Part shown: piece after piece, positions 1 to 14,742 of the stretch
How positions within the stretch are numbered: the stretch's first letter is position 1
Layout: each line of letters begins with the position of its first letter
Notes under the pieces: generated by a model
Told to the model about the DNA's origin: nothing
What the model saw: only the letters and a program-made list of their open reading frames with translations
Database searches by the model: none
Translations under genes and position numbers: made by a program
NCBI RefSeq assembly: GCF_000003815.2
Contig: NC_049997.1
Span: 10,471,860-10,535,859, forward strand
DNA: 64,000 bases
Direction of reading: 5' to 3'
DNA from: Branchiostoma floridae
Lineage: Eukaryota; Chordata; Leptocardii; Amphioxiformes; Branchiostomatidae

Positions 1-250
1 CGAAAGGAACCGTCAAAGGCAGAGGAAACAGTAAACGACATAGTTTTGATTGAACTACAATCCCATTGATGTACCCAACACTAGGACCGACAAAGGCAAA
101 GGAAGACAAAAACGACATTTTTGATTGAACGACAATCCTATTGGTCTATACCAAACACTGGGACCGACAAAGGCGTAGGAAGACAAAAATTGACATTTTT
201 GATTGAACTACAATCCAATTGATCTACACATAGATACATTCAAACGACAA
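1..250. repeat. Minisatellite, about 76-bp unit
   Basis: Just over three degenerate units, each carrying the core ACCGACAAAGGC followed by GACATTTTTGATTGAAC. The core recurs near positions 9, 87 and 162, with a partial one near 243. The array probably continues to the left of the window. Confidence 0.75.
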
Positions 251-2960
251 AGGTAGCCGTAAGTCCTCTGTGTTGTTTCCTAAAAATGTTTGGAGTCAAG
301 CTTTGTTGTCGCTCCCCAAAGGTGCAATAAGTTGGCGGAATTCTGCCAATAAGTTGGCGGAAGTGGACATCAAGCTTTGGGAAGCGACTTTAAGCACAAT
401 AAAGCTGGATTCTAGACTACGCGCAATTTTTTTTATCACAACACAACATCATTTGCTGCCTGTGTACAAACAAAACGTGTCTCAAAGGCGCCACCTAGGG
501 ACCCATGTGAAAACTGCAGGAAACTTGATGCATGACATATAGAATGGTTTATTCATACATATATACATACATACATGGATATACTAAAACAACAGTACAG
601 CCTGTTATACCTTGCTGTAAAAAGTTAGTTTTAGTCTTAAAATAGTAACCTTAACAACTATTCCTTTTGGCTTCCTTTAAAGACGTTCAATAACTATGAG
701 CTTACAGATGGTCTCGTATTTAGTATTTATTTATTTATTTCGTATTTATTTATTTTTATTTTTATTTTTTTTTACAGATGGTCTCGTATTTAGGGTTGTT
801 ATAGACCCAGTCTTACACAGTTAAAATCTACTGCAAAGTGCACATGTGTTAGGCCAAGAGGCTATCGCATTGTTTCACAGGACCAGTACATTGAATAAAA
901 CATTACTTTTTATGTACTCTATACAGAACTCTGGACTCACTGTCATAAATATCGAGTTTATATATATAATTATAGACTTTTTCTGTTTCGTACAATATAC
1001 AATACATATACAATATAGCTCTCAAACGAACTGATCAATAAACAAACTGTTGATATCTCAGACATCTACAAAACATTTTTACATGTTTAGACAGTTGGCA
1101 AAATATATTTACAAAATCTTCATAGAGATATTAAAATAATCCTTTTTCTTACTAATTTCAAAAACATGCCCACCAGGCATGTATGTAACGAGTGTAGGTT
1201 GATGTCCGGTAGACTCGAGTTGGTAAAAGTGCGGAAAAATATCCTGATTATTTTGAATGATTTGGACAAAGATTTCCTCTTAAACTATACATATATACAA
1301 GAAGAACAAGTATCATCTGAACATCATTAATTACCTACTGGCCATGGAAAATTGAAGTATAGAACATTGATCTCGGGAAACGTAATGTTCCATAACATTA
1401 TTAGACTTGTATTGTTCAAAACAAATATGACAACGTAAAAGCAGTCTACGTATATTACATCTTGTATCCAACATCAATCCTTACACATTGTGTAACTCCA
1501 ATTTTCCATAAGCAATAACGTCCTTGTTCGACATTCTTCCGTTACTATTGATTGAGATACATATTCTATTATAATAATAATGGTTTATTTGGTCCATTAA
1601 AAGTGTACAGAATAGCAGGACTCAAAAAATGGGCCCTGAATTGCTCTTGTACTCACATGATACTTAATGAGGACACTTAAAATCGTTTACAGTTATCAAA
1701 CGTATTAAAATATATACATATTGGATTGACCGGTAAAATCGACAGATAAGGTAAAAACAACGCAGTTCATGAGTTCAACAGTCGGACGATGTGCGGAATG
1801 GTACTGTTCTTATACCGCTCCGTTCTGGCATTCATAGTGTACAGTTTGTTGTGTGATATTTGATATTTCAGTCCGTGTATTTCTTATGTTTGTAATTTGC
1901 ACACTCTATGTTTTTCCCTTCCCGTTGGATCAATGGATTCTGTTTGTATATGTCCTTATGTTTTATTCATGTAATTTGTGCATTTTGGAGGACAAAAATG
2001 TACGTCCTCTGCAAAGTTATATAAAAGCCTTTATACACAAAATGCTGTTTTCGATCCATGTCAGCCTTTAGCTTTCTATTGCAATATTTACATGTTGAGT
2101 TCACCAATAATTAGCCTTGTTTTCCTAACTCGCACTGGGCTTCAAAATTCCCGTCCCTCTGGCGTTGTTTTATCTTTCTTTTCCTTCAGCGGGGCGAGTA
2201 ATTAGCAGAGGAAGGTAATTAAAGAGGCTAATTGGATATTCCCTTGCTCTGGAGCCCACAAGGGGCAAATGTACATCCTTTGGATCAAAAACATTCAAAG
2301 GAACTAGAAAGTAACAGTTCAATTTAAATATAGAACGTTACAAATATGTCGTTTGAGGATAGTTCTTTCAAGGAATCTTACACAAAGTCGTCAACACAAT
2401 GGGTATAAACGACCCCTTTTTAACACTGCTGTAACAAGATAGATGTTGAAGAATAGAGAATGGTGCGCATGAGTAGATAAATGTTTTCACCGAGACCTCA
2501 TCTGCCCTTTAAAAAAAACCCACGTGCACGTATGTAGTACAAGTGTATAACTTGACTTGGATCGTGTTTTCATGTACATATGTACATGTAATGATGATAT
2601 CCTGTCTATAGTTTTAAAATTTTTTTGTCCAAAACAATCGTATACAACTGACTATCGAATTTTTGTTGCAAAATTGACGAAACGTCCAACAGATGAATTC
2701 CGTTGTAACCACAAAACAACCCATCCTGTACATGCCTAGCCTGATAACACATTGTGAGTGAGGTATCATGCTGAACAAGGGTTAAGCAATGCTCATTTTT
2801 TTGTGACAGTTGACTTTGCCACTAGTTATCAATAAATACAGGCACATCACCAGCCAGGCTGATCACTCAGAGCCTCATACATGAACATTAATCGTTCTAC
2901 TGGTGCATTTTCCACCCCTCGTCAGAAGTGAAAAATAATGACTCCTACCTCACCTGACCT
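251..2960. other. Non-coding stretch, no gene recognised
   Basis: AT-rich sequence with short homopolymer and ATTT runs (about 720-775). Reading frames here are short, lack family resemblance and have no splice-supported continuation. It lies downstream of the minus-strand receptor gene and may include its 3'UTR or polyadenylation region, but I could not fix a poly(A) site. Confidence 0.5.
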
Positions 2961-3193
2961 TACTCACGTGTGACGTCAGTAACAGATCAAAGGTGATTTT
3001 GTTCCTGTGTGTCTAGTTGTTGTCTCGTTAAGCTGTTGAAAAGACCACAGGAAGAATAGCTACAATATACATGTATATCGTGCTAAATGTGGATCTGAAT
3101 AAAGTCAATGTGCCGCAGTTCTGTTTGGGTTCAAGTGCTGGCTGCTGCGATGCACGTGACCTTACGTATGACGTCAGTAACAGATCAAAGGTG
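2961..3193. repeat. Direct repeat carrying TGACGTCA, 3' flank of receptor
   Basis: A segment of about 35 bp ending in GACGTCAGTAACAGATCAAA and GGTG occurs at about 2965-2999 and again at about 3161-3193. Each copy contains a TGACGTCA-type palindrome (CRE-like); the first also has CACGTG. The second copy ends about 20 bp from the receptor stop codon. Confidence 0.7.
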
Positions 3194-3213
3194 CCGCTGA
3201 TCTGCTCTATGGT

Positions 3214-6200
3214 TCAAGTGTTGGCCAATGGGATGCTGTAGTTATTTCTGCGAAATAGCATCTTGACACCGTCGCGGAACTCCTTGTTGAAGAGGGCGTA
3301 TATGACCGGATTGAGCGCGCTGTTGCCGTACCCCATCCACTCCACGAACATGAACAAGGGCGGCGGGACCCAGCACGACTCGCACAGGGTCACCTGTAAC
3401 AGGCACGATGGATAAGGCATTGTAGGATAGATACTATGGAGTATGGACCGATCCTGTCGAACGCCATATCGAACAAATAGAACCCCCTATTCTATTTCGA
3501 ACACCTCCGTCAAAAACTGCCCAAGTTGGACAGAAATGGCTATTTTTGACGGAGGTGTTCGAAATAGAACCATGATCGAACAGGGGGCGGGGTTTCGGGT
3601 CAGGTCCATTAACACACTGTATTCAAACCAGAAATGGCTAACGTTATATCTTATGTAAGTATCGCACCATATATATAACGTTATAGACATTAGTTATGTG
3701 CCAAATCATTGTTTAGACACAGTGACCAATCGCTGGCCTAGCGGGTGAGAGCAGCTAGCGTGGTGCAAGCGCAAGATTCAAACGCTCTCAGTCGTTGTCT
3801 AGGACCCCAGATTAATGTACGTATATCATGTATCTCTAATGTAAACTACTGTAGCTATAGACAGCCGTATATCTGTAAATATCTGTAACCTTAACTAGAC
3901 CATTGCGTATAAACTTGTGTAGACCGTTGTATAAGACTTGTATAGATTTATCTAGACCTTTGTGTAGCCTTATTAAGTACAGTAGCTATCGAATAATCAA
4001 CGATCAAACAAGAGCAATGGCCGCTATCATAGAAAATGTGGGACATTTCATTTTCAACTGTTTTCAAAGAAGAAGTCAAACCCCGCAACAGTACTGTAGG
4101 TTTAGAATCCTATCCAATATTCTGTATGTACATACAAACAGTTAATCTTTGTATGATATAATTTAGATTATTTACCCGTTTTCAATCACTTGATGTATTT
4201 TATTTTGTTCACTTGCAATGGACCGATCCCAAAACCTCGTCCCCTGTTCGATCATGGTTCTATTTCGAACACCTCAGTCAAATTAGCCATTTCTGCCCAA
4301 TGGGGCAGTTTTTGACGGAGGTGTTCGAAATAGTAAAGGGGGTTCTATCTGTTCGATATGGCGTTCAACAGGATCGGTCCATTAACCACATGGGCATTAA
4401 TTTGCAATAAAACCTTTCATATAAAGGAAAAGGTAGTAAACAGCATTCTACACACCACCAGGTAGCAGACGAAGAACGGCAGCCAACAGATGAGGAAGAC
4501 GCTCACGACGCAGAAGATGATGGACAGCGACTTTCTCTCCTTCTGCTGCGCCGCGCGCAACTTTTCCCGGACCTTCCTTCTGCGCAGGCGCGAGCTCTTG
4601 TCCATTTTCTGGTCCTCGGTCTCGTTCCCGGAGTCCTTAGAGCGCTTGGCTTGGAAGAGATGTAACTTGACACCGCTGGGGCCGGGAACCTGCTGTCCCG
4701 CGTCCTTGTTGATGGGGTTAAGGGCGACGACGTCAGAGCGTGGGAACTTGGGGTCGGTTCTCGGCTGTACCACCTCGACCTCGGGAAGGCGGGTGAGAGC
4801 ATCGGCGGATCTGGAGTTGTTCGTCACCTACAGAAGTCATCAGTACAATAAGGAGGCTGACGGGTCCACGTGCTCATGCGCAAGGTCAAAGGATAAGGCC
4901 CCTGATTTGTAAACAGTTCTTGTCTCATGTATCAAACGATAATCCCCCAAGGAAGGCCCATATCACTAAACCACTAGCCACTTGAGGTCACATTTCCAAA
5001 CCGGGGCCCGGTCGGCAGCTTTCGGGAACTAAAAGTATGACATAAAAGACACCAAACCAACAAGACGTAAAGAGAATAGTCATGGGCGCATTATGTGTGT
5101 ATATCTTTATGTATACAGTTCTATTTTTCATTTCCACAAACAGCCCGGCCGGGCCCCGGTTTGGAAATGGGACTTAAGCCTAAGCAGACCTCTCATCTCA
5201 TCTCATCTCATCTCATCTCATCTTATCTATCCCTTAGTCTAACTAATGTGTTTGACCACTGGGACACCACAGAAGATCCGGCAACCAGTTTTCTATACCT
5301 ATATCGGTTTTCTACTTTTCTTATTATTTCCCTTATTCATTATTGCCATGTTACTTCAGTTTTCCTTTTTGCTATAGTGGTTAGGAGGTCTTCTCTACTG
5401 TGATTAGGAGGTATGCGCACAATAACCCGTACTTACCATCACAGACACGTTGTCAACAATGGGGGTCGTCTTGGTGGGCAGGACCACCATCTTGCCGTCG
5501 AAGTAAGGCCCCCTAGGTGAAAATCCCGGGGACTTCAGTGGCTGCAAGGCCTCCAAGACCTGTAGTTCTTTCTCCGGGCGCTGGAGGGTGTCACTCAGGT
5601 CGCTGGAGACCTGTGTACGGACATCACATGTAGATTGAAGTCGTGTTGCTGACATGAGGACTTCGGTCTCTCTCTCTCCGCATCCATCCTCTCTCTCTCC
5701 ATCCATCCTCTCTCTCCACTAAGGGTGGATACCGGTACAGAAACGTCAGGTACAGGTACGGTCCAGGTCCAGAGGATCAGATCCACCCACCCCCCTCTCT
5801 CTCTCTCTCTCACACACTCTCTCTCCATCCATCCTCTCTCTCCACTAAGGGTGGGTACCAGTACAGAAAATTCAGGCACAGATACGGTCCAGATCCAAAG
5901 GATCAGATCCAGGTCCGGAACTGAACCTGGACCTAATAATCTGTGAAAACTTGCGAATGGGCGATACTCAAAACGATGGTCTATTTGGCTACAAAGGATT
6001 CTGTTTGGTGGAACATCCGACGTCTATAGCGTTTAAAATTCTATCTGAGCCATGTAAACAACACTAACTATCTCCGTTTTAGACCATGTTTGGCTGTAGA
6101 AGCTTGGTAAAGATAACCATCAATTTCACTCTTGTTCAATTCAATCAATTTCTTGGACCAGAAAGCCCTAAAACACGTGAACGCCTGCCGGTATAATCTG

Positions 6201-9200
6201 TTAATTTTCGAATCGATTTAACATCCGGTCCACTGATTTTTTCAGGTCCAGGTTTTCCGGACCGGTCCAAAAAGAAAAGAAAAAATATTTGTACCGGTAC
6301 GGTGTACCGGTACCCACCCCTACTATCCATCCATCCTCTCTCTTTCCATCCATCCGTCCCTGTTTGTGATCGATTCCTATGTTGTTGTTTTTTCGTCTTG
6401 CGGTGCCATTTTGGGTGGCTCTAGTACCCAGTGTTGTAGTGTTGTAAGATTCTCTATTCATTATTGGTTGACAATACCCAGGATGTGGGTAGTATATGGA
6501 TATTAATGACCTGGGTTATGGGGAAAATGAAGGCCTCTGATGGCTGACCCCCCCTGTGTTTGATAGAAAGTAAAAAAAAAAACGTTATGAACGTTACTTC
6601 CGTTACTTCCATTATTATGAACGTCATGAACATGTTACTTACGTTATGATGAACGTTATTATAAACATTTTACCTACGTTACTTGCGTTATTATGGACGT
6701 TATAAACATGTTACTTACGTTATTATGAACGTTATTAACATGTTACTTACGTTACTGACGTACATCCTGTTGGCCCACGCTATCGAATCCTCGCTGTCAG
6801 ACGGCGGCTGTGGTTTCCACTTGGATGGCCCCGGGCCGTCATCTTTGGCCTTACTTGTGTTACTGGGACACTGGCCCACGGCTGGAAAATACAAGGAGGC
6901 ATCGTGATTTTTTTCTCTTTTCTTTGGATGATACATACAGTGTGGGTGTATTTTGTGGGCTATTTAGACAGAGATGAAAAGAAAATGATGTCCTAGTGAA
7001 GATTGACGTATTGACGCAAAGAAAGCTATTTAAGAAGTGTTTTTTTACTCAAGGGTCACCTGAAGGTCATTTCAAGATGTTACCCGAAGGCCACTCCAAG
7101 GTTACGTGTGACATTGTAACTATAACAACATCTTTTTGCCCTCGGTCAGAAACATTATGATTGAGACTAGCTCAGTGGGGACTAACTGGCCCAGTTGGCG
7201 AAGCAGGGGTTACGAAGGCTGCTCGGGAAATTTCCTATGGTTTGATCCATCCACCCACACTGGGAATGTCCCCTACTCTTTTTGCCAGGACTGCTGATTG
7301 CGCCACGCGATCTCACGTACCCTGGAACATCATAACTGTCCTTCAGGCGGACATTGCAGATTTGTTTCCACTCACCGTTCTTGTTGCGGAATTTGAATCT
7401 CTTCCTGACGGCGCGAATGATGCTGGTGTAGACGAAGATGAGGACCCCTAGCGGAATGTAGAAGGACGACACCGAGGAGAACACCACGTATCCCGGAGAG
7501 CTGTTCAGTTGGCACCCTGGGGTTTCGCTGGCCTCCTAGCAGAATAAGAACGATCGCATTTAGATAGTAACATTTCTCACAGCTCATATCCCCCGGATAT
7601 CATTGTAGTCACTAGAAGCCATATAAAACCGTACCGGTGGGGCGAGATCACGGGGGGGCGAGATCGCTGTCACACCGGCGTGTTTTAGCCATTTTGTCGC
7701 GCTTTTTATTTCGTCCCGTTTTCGTCCCGTTTGGTCGGCGATCAAAGAGATTACGGGACACTATACTAGTTTTAAGTAGATAGCCAGACAAAAACCATTA
7801 AAACATATAAAATACAGACAAAACCAAATCTCCACCTGTTTTCGTTATATCAAGCGGACATAAAGACAATGGGACAAAACAGAAAGCCCGACAAAACCAA
7901 AAACACATGAAACACGTAAAAGTGGCCCAAGCTGATCCTCTGCTTGGAGAATGATAAAAACGTTCCGATTGCTGAAAGACAACTGCGCTAAAACTCCGTA
8001 GGCTACGTTGAAATTGGACATACAATTCCTCACTTTGGATAGATTATGGTACGGGGTACCAATGATTTCGTTACAGAAGGGCCTTTACATCTTTTATAGC
8101 AGCCGTTTTCCTGACCTAGTTTTACCCAAACCCATGAACTACTTTGGGTAAAACTAGGCTATTGGTTCAAATCCTGTCATGTTGCCGATCTTGTGCTCCT
8201 GGGAAAGGCACTGTACACGACTTTCACTCAGGTGTAATTATGGCAATAAAAGATCATTCATCGATGTTGAATAGATTAAAAAAATACAAAGATCCCCATG
8301 GAGATAGCGAACAAAAATATCTTCAAAACAGAGGGCTATGACCGCTGTAGAAGGTACCTAAGCTGCTGCTCGAAAGTCGCATGGCACCAAGCTATTAATT
8401 CTAATTTCCAATATCCACTCTCGAAGGAGCCAACGCTGTACTTCTGCTTGAAAAATAATTAAAGAACTTTCCTATTAATTGCTGAAAGAATGATAATAAA
8501 AAATTCCGATTGCTGAAAGACAACTGCACTAAAACTGCAATTTCCAATCTCGAAAGAACCAAAGCCAAATCTTGTACCCTGAGAAAGGCACTTAACACGA
8601 CTTTCCTCACTCCATCCAGGTGTAGAAATGGTAATGAAAATACAAAGTCCCAAGATAACGAGCAAAGAATCTTCAAAACAGAGGGCTATGACCGCTGTAC
8701 AAGATACCTAATTACTGCTCGAAAGTCGCATGCCTCCAAGCTACTCCGAATCTGATTTTCAATTTTGAATGAGTGGAACCAATTTTCCAAAGGGGCCAAT
8801 TACTGCACAAAGGTTCGTGCAGGAGGGATGTTTGTGAGCTCCTGAGAGTCCGAGTACATACGTCGTGAGAGATGAGACGTCAATACCTCCCGGATATGTC
8901 TCATGTTTCTCTTTCAAAAAAGATGTGTGTTCAGGTGGTAATAACATGTTTACCCGAGTTTGGTCGCTGGTAATGCCATCATCGGCGACTTCAAAAAGAT
9001 CGGGAACACGAAAGCCGAGTAGTTCCCATATCATCAAGACTGGAGTATGTCATCAATGTGTATGTAGTTACTGTAATATTGGCGTGAGGCGTCATTAAAT
9101 CTGGGGTTGATGTAGAAAAGGGCTGGTCTGGAAACAACAGGACAGGAGATGCGGGTCCAGATCATCAGGGCATATTCATTCTGTATAATTGGAACGTCTT

Positions 9201-12200
9201 GATTGAAATCAGCAACGTCTCTAATTTGAGATTTTCTCTACATGGATTCTCTACACACGATACAAAAGGTCTCACTGATAAAAATCTCTCAGCTGTTTCT
9301 TCATGTTTCTGTCATCTTTGAAGACAACAGCTTACTTTGTCAGGTAGTTCAGACACAGATACTGGTACAGATACAGCTACAGGTACTGGTTCGTTTTACA
9401 AGTGCAGATACAGTAATCTCCAAACAGATCCACGGTGGCGTAATATAGTATCTAACCCACCCGGTGCCCGCTTGACTCCCTCTGACCGGCTATAATCCTT
9501 GGCCAGCTTTGATACTATCTTATGGCACCGTAGGATCTGCTTGGAGATTACAGATACAGTAGAAGCCGCTTAATCGTACGGCCTATTTGCCAGTAAATTT
9601 CGTGCAATTATCCGGCTGGTGCAATAATGCGAAGTTATTTAGCTGGACCGTACTGTTTTGGGATTTGGGGATTCCGTGCAGTTAACAGAAGTGTGCGTTA
9701 ATCCGGTGTGCAATTAACTGGCTTCTACTGTACAGGTCTATTGTCCAAGCGCTAAGCAGAAGTGACGGTCGGGGAAAGATAGTAGCGACTGTGATTTTTT
9801 CAGCTGCCTCCCGGGAACCAGTACTGGAGCTTCGGAAAAAAATCGCGGCCACTGATATCCTTCCCGACGGTAGCCACTGCACTGAATACAGGTTTTTGCA
9901 CAAAGTTGTGTGGCCCAGGGTTACAGAAATGGAGATGGGCGCCACCATGTGCACCACTTGGTGGGGGAAGGACTTTTTTACGATCAGCCTAGATTGACGG
10001 CCATGTCTATAGGATATCCGTGTGTGAAAGAACGTGCAAACAATGTGCGTCAAACGTGGTGGAAGACGAAACACATTTTATGTCAAACTGCTCTTTCTAT
10101 AAGGCCATGTTGATTTAATTATATGGATGACATCCGCGCTCGCACCAATTTTCGGCCGTTTCCAAAAAAAAAAAAAGTTTTCGACACACAATAAATTGTG
10201 CAAAGCAGCTGTAAAATGAGCACAAATATTCCGCAGATTGAAAAAACAGTATCAGAAAACAGACAATTAATCATAGTCTAATGACATAGAATGCCAAAAT
10301 AAATCTAACTAGAGTTCGGGGACCTCATACCTCCATGAAATATTTATTGCTTTTTTGTGGATGGTATGTATGTTTATAGTCGGTTGTATTTGAGAGTAAT
10401 GGTTATAAATGTTATGGGAAAGTAGTGGTGTATTTATTTAATGACACAGAGGATGTCCATCTGATTAGTAATTATCAAAATGTGACACTTAATTGTGTAA
10501 TGTGCGTTTAAGAGGTCGACGGCATATGGTAACGTGGTGTTCCTTCAGCTTGATGTTTGGCACTTAAACTGTCTAAGGTTGTCAGCATTATTGAGGTTCG
10601 ACTATGTGCCTCAGAGCGGTGTGGTGGGAGGAAGTTGGGAAACTCAGAAAGAAGAAGGGATGTGGCCAACTTTAGTCAGATGGTGATATGATTTTCCACC
10701 AATATGTCATAACATCAGCTGTTCACACGGTACAAAAATGAGATGCACACTTTCCTCTGATAGCCCTACATCAAATGTAAGATGAATACTTGGCGCCAAC
10801 CCCGTCTGCTAAAAAACAAGTACCATTGGCTACGAAAGAGACAGCTAACAACTGTCCCTTATCGTAACGAAATCAGAACATCTGTATCGCCCATAAATCT
10901 TCTCACACCCAACCCATCTAAGATGAGAGGACCTAATGGCATTTTAATCACCATGTCACTCAAATCAGCAGTACAGTATGTGAGACATCCATACCGTTAA
11001 GCATTACCGTTAAATGTACCTCAACTTCTTACAATTATACTTACGCTTCACATCTCCATGATATCCTAAGCAGACATAAATAAAACTAATTATCATATTC
11101 AAAAAACTCGGGGTTCCCCAAACAGCTGTCATACAAATCACCTCACTATCTGCTTAGAGCTAAGCCCATTAACAAACACTTAAAGCACGATGCCTGTTCC
11201 AATATATCGCAGATATAGGGGGGATTTCTGATATTATTACATCGATTATAACGACAGATACGGCGCCCCAAATCACATCGATTCGAGCTTTCATCACAGC
11301 CCACCAACACAACAAGTATGAAACCAATCCATCCAGCCGTTCTGGAGTAATCTTGTACACAGACAGAGACACATAACAGAAAATATAACCTCCATGACAT
11401 TTCATGGAGGTAACTACTGTGCCAACTGTTACAAATATTTCAAACAGTCCTAAGCAGACATAAATAAAACTACTGGGGGTTCCCCAAACAGCTGTCACCT
11501 CACTATCTGCTTGCAGCTAAGCCCATTAACAAACACATACAGCACGATGCCTGTACCAATATATCTCAAATATAGGGGTGATTTCTGATATTATTACATC
11601 GATTATAACGACAGATACGGCTCCCAAGATCTCATCGATTCGAGCTTTTGTCACACCCCACCAACACAACAAGTATGAAACCACTCCATCCAGCCGTTCT
11701 TGAGTAATCATCTACACAGACAGAGACACATAACGGAAAATATAACCTCCATTCCATGACATTTCATGGAGGTAATTAGTCAAAGAATAAGATGTGAAAA
11801 GGACAGAAAGAAAGAAATCTACTGTTGGTATAGGGGGAGGTACCAGTACAGAAAATTCAGGTCCCGTTCAGGTCCAAATGATCATTTTCAGGTCCGGACC
11901 TGAACCTGGACCTGATTGTCTGTGGAAACTTTAGAGCTGGCAATACTCAAAACAATGGTAATTGGTCAGTTTTGCTACAACTTGGAATCTGTTTGGTGGA
12001 TTATTGGACTCCCACTGGCATTTAAAAATCCCATCTCCAAGTAGTAAAGGCTAACTGTCTCTGTACCTTTGACTGTAGAAACTTGGTGCAATTGACTATA
12101 AACTCTACTTGACTTCCTCTTGTTGTCTTCTTGGCCCCCGGTAAGACCCCAAATGCCTGCCGACATAGTGTGTCCATTTTGTAATTGGCGAAACCTGTTC

Positions 12201-14646
12201 CTCTGATTTTTTTCCATGTCTGTTTTTTTTCGGATTGGTCCAAGAAGAAAAAAAAATGTCTTGCACCCGTATAATGTACTGGTCCCTACACCTAACTGTT
12301 GGTATACCATACTATGTGTGTTTAGTCCTATGTTCAACCTTCCTGACCACTTTGATTTCATACTGGAGGCAACTTTTTTTTCGGCCAAACTTTTTTTTTA
12401 TTCGCTCGCTCGCATCAGTTTTGGACCTCCCAGAGGATATCATCCATATAATCAAATCAACATGGCCTAATCACGAAAGAAAAGAGCTGTTCAAAGAGGC
12501 CATCAAATTCCACCCAGACTTCCTCACATTCACTGACAAAAGAAAACAGTTCTCCTTCTAACATCACAAAACCCACACATGATAGAAAGGGTGGGATCTT
12601 TCGTCTTCCTCTGTCTTCGAAAAAGGAGTCGAACTCAATAACCATGATCTAGAGTTAGCTTTTATTAGCTTTAGACTAGAGTGGCACTTGTGATATTGTT
12701 TTTTTTACACTGTTTGAATCTTTTATGTTACCTGCAAGAACGGGCAAGAATTTGCAATAAACTTTGTATTCCTTACTTGTTCGTCACCACTGTCGTCCCC
12801 GCTCTTCCAGCCGAACAGCGGTGGGAGACACACCAGCGCTGACGACATCCACACGATGGCGATCATGATGCCCACCCGGCGCCGAGTGCGCATGCTCAGG
12901 TACTTGATCGGCTTGGTGATGGCCCAGTAGCGGTCGATGCTGATGGCGCACAGGTTGAAGATGCTGGCTGTGCAGGCGAACACGTCTAGCGCCAGGTAGA
13001 TGTCGCACCATGTCTGGATGAAAAAAAGAAAAAGATTTGCTTTCTTTGCTTGGAATTCAGCATTAGGAAAAGAGTATGGTAGTTGAACACTGGCGCTGCA
13101 AGCGATTACGTCTAGTGCCAAGTAGATGTCGCACCATGGCTGAATGAAAGAAGAAAAGAACAAGGTCACATACCAGGGGCCAAAAATCGACATTGACCTT
13201 CGTCTTGCCAGTCTCTATCCACTTACCAAATATCATTATTACAATCCATCCAGAGATTCTAAAGTTATGACGACCGGAAAAATTCTCTAAGCAATGTGCT
13301 GAAATACAACAAAACGGTAGAAAACCCGGCATTGCGTGCTGTTGGCTTACGTATTGCACGTATAAATTCTTTTCTTGTTTTAATTAAAAGAAACACTTCC
13401 AAAAACAGCTAGCTGTGGCAATCCACACTTGCCTTTCATTCGACACTTTAAAAAGCGCCATGCTTCACTTTCATTCCACTTTTACCAAAAACACCTTCAC
13501 ATTGCAGCTGTGGCTCTCGTTGAAGAGTCCTTCACTTCCTTATATGGTTGTTTTCGTGCTGCACTGTCTATTAATTGTTTCATACCAATCGCGAGTGAAG
13601 AGCTTACTCAAGGAAATGAGATAATTTGATGGCACAGAGGGTTTCGACAGGTCCCATCAGCGTTACACCCACTCAAAGATGAGAACGCAGTAATTTAATA
13701 TCAACGGTTTTCGACCCAAGCAGCCGCCGCAGTCTACCACTTTGCCCTTAGAGAGTTCTTCGCTCTGGGACCGGGAACTAGTTTTTGACTTATAATGATC
13801 TTTCTTCACGACTGCTCCTATAAAGTGGAACTCTCATATGAGTAATTTAGGCGTCAAGGGTACCAAGAGCTAAACATAAAAGTACGCGTAGTGGAGAGTT
13901 CTTCGGAGATTTTACATCGCTGATATTTAATAAAAGGACGATGAACCCCGGATGTTGAGTAGGATGTTCAGTGCTGACGCCAGAATTTACACGATGTCTG
14001 GTACAGTTTTATGTTTATTACTATTGATAAATGTCTCAAAAGTGATAGTAGAAAAGTCAGTTATTCTATTATGTAGATAGTTATCTTTTTTGCTAAAATC
14101 AACCCCCTTTTGTGTGGAAGGATTGACATAACTGGTGACAATCACCTTTTCAAGATGTCAACCCGGAGACCAGCCCGTAAGGTTTGATCTACTCACACAG
14201 GGATGGACCTCTACTCTTTTCGATAACTTTTTTATTTGTTCATATGCGGCACACACAAACAAACAAACAAACAAACAAACAAACACATATAGACAGACAG
14301 AGGCAGACAGACAGACAGACACACACGCACACACACACGTTTTGTTTTTCCCGACGTCTACCAGCCTAAAAAATATCATCAGGATCTTTCTATAGTTATC
14401 TTGTTGACAGATAGACAGACATGCACGTACACACACACACAGACACACATACAGACAGACAGACAGACAAAGACAGGCAGACGGACACAAGCACACACAC
14501 ACACATACACAAATACACGCACACACACACACACACACACACATACACACACACACATATACAAATACAAACACACACACAGAGATACAAACACACACAC
14601 AGAGATACACACACACACACAGATACACACACACACACACACACTG

Positions 14647-14742
<96 letters not shown>

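Larger units (their letters stand above)
10101..12470. mobile_element. Candidate TIR element (family C) with later insertions
   Basis: Left end AAGGCCATGTTGATTTAATT and right end, read in reverse, TTAGGCCATGTTGATTTGAT, followed on both sides by ATATGGATGA(C/T)ATCC. The same terminus occurs at about 24880, 35422-35876, 53085 and 60740. The interior holds the tandem duplication at 11064-11774 and the MITE at 11831-12295, and no intact transposase. Pairing these two ends as one element is inferred. Confidence 0.5.

Noticed and set aside
4490-4912. 140-codon plus-strand frame
   Set aside because: Antisense shadow of the receptor ICL3/TM6 exon, whose minus-strand reading has conserved GPCR motifs and splice sites.
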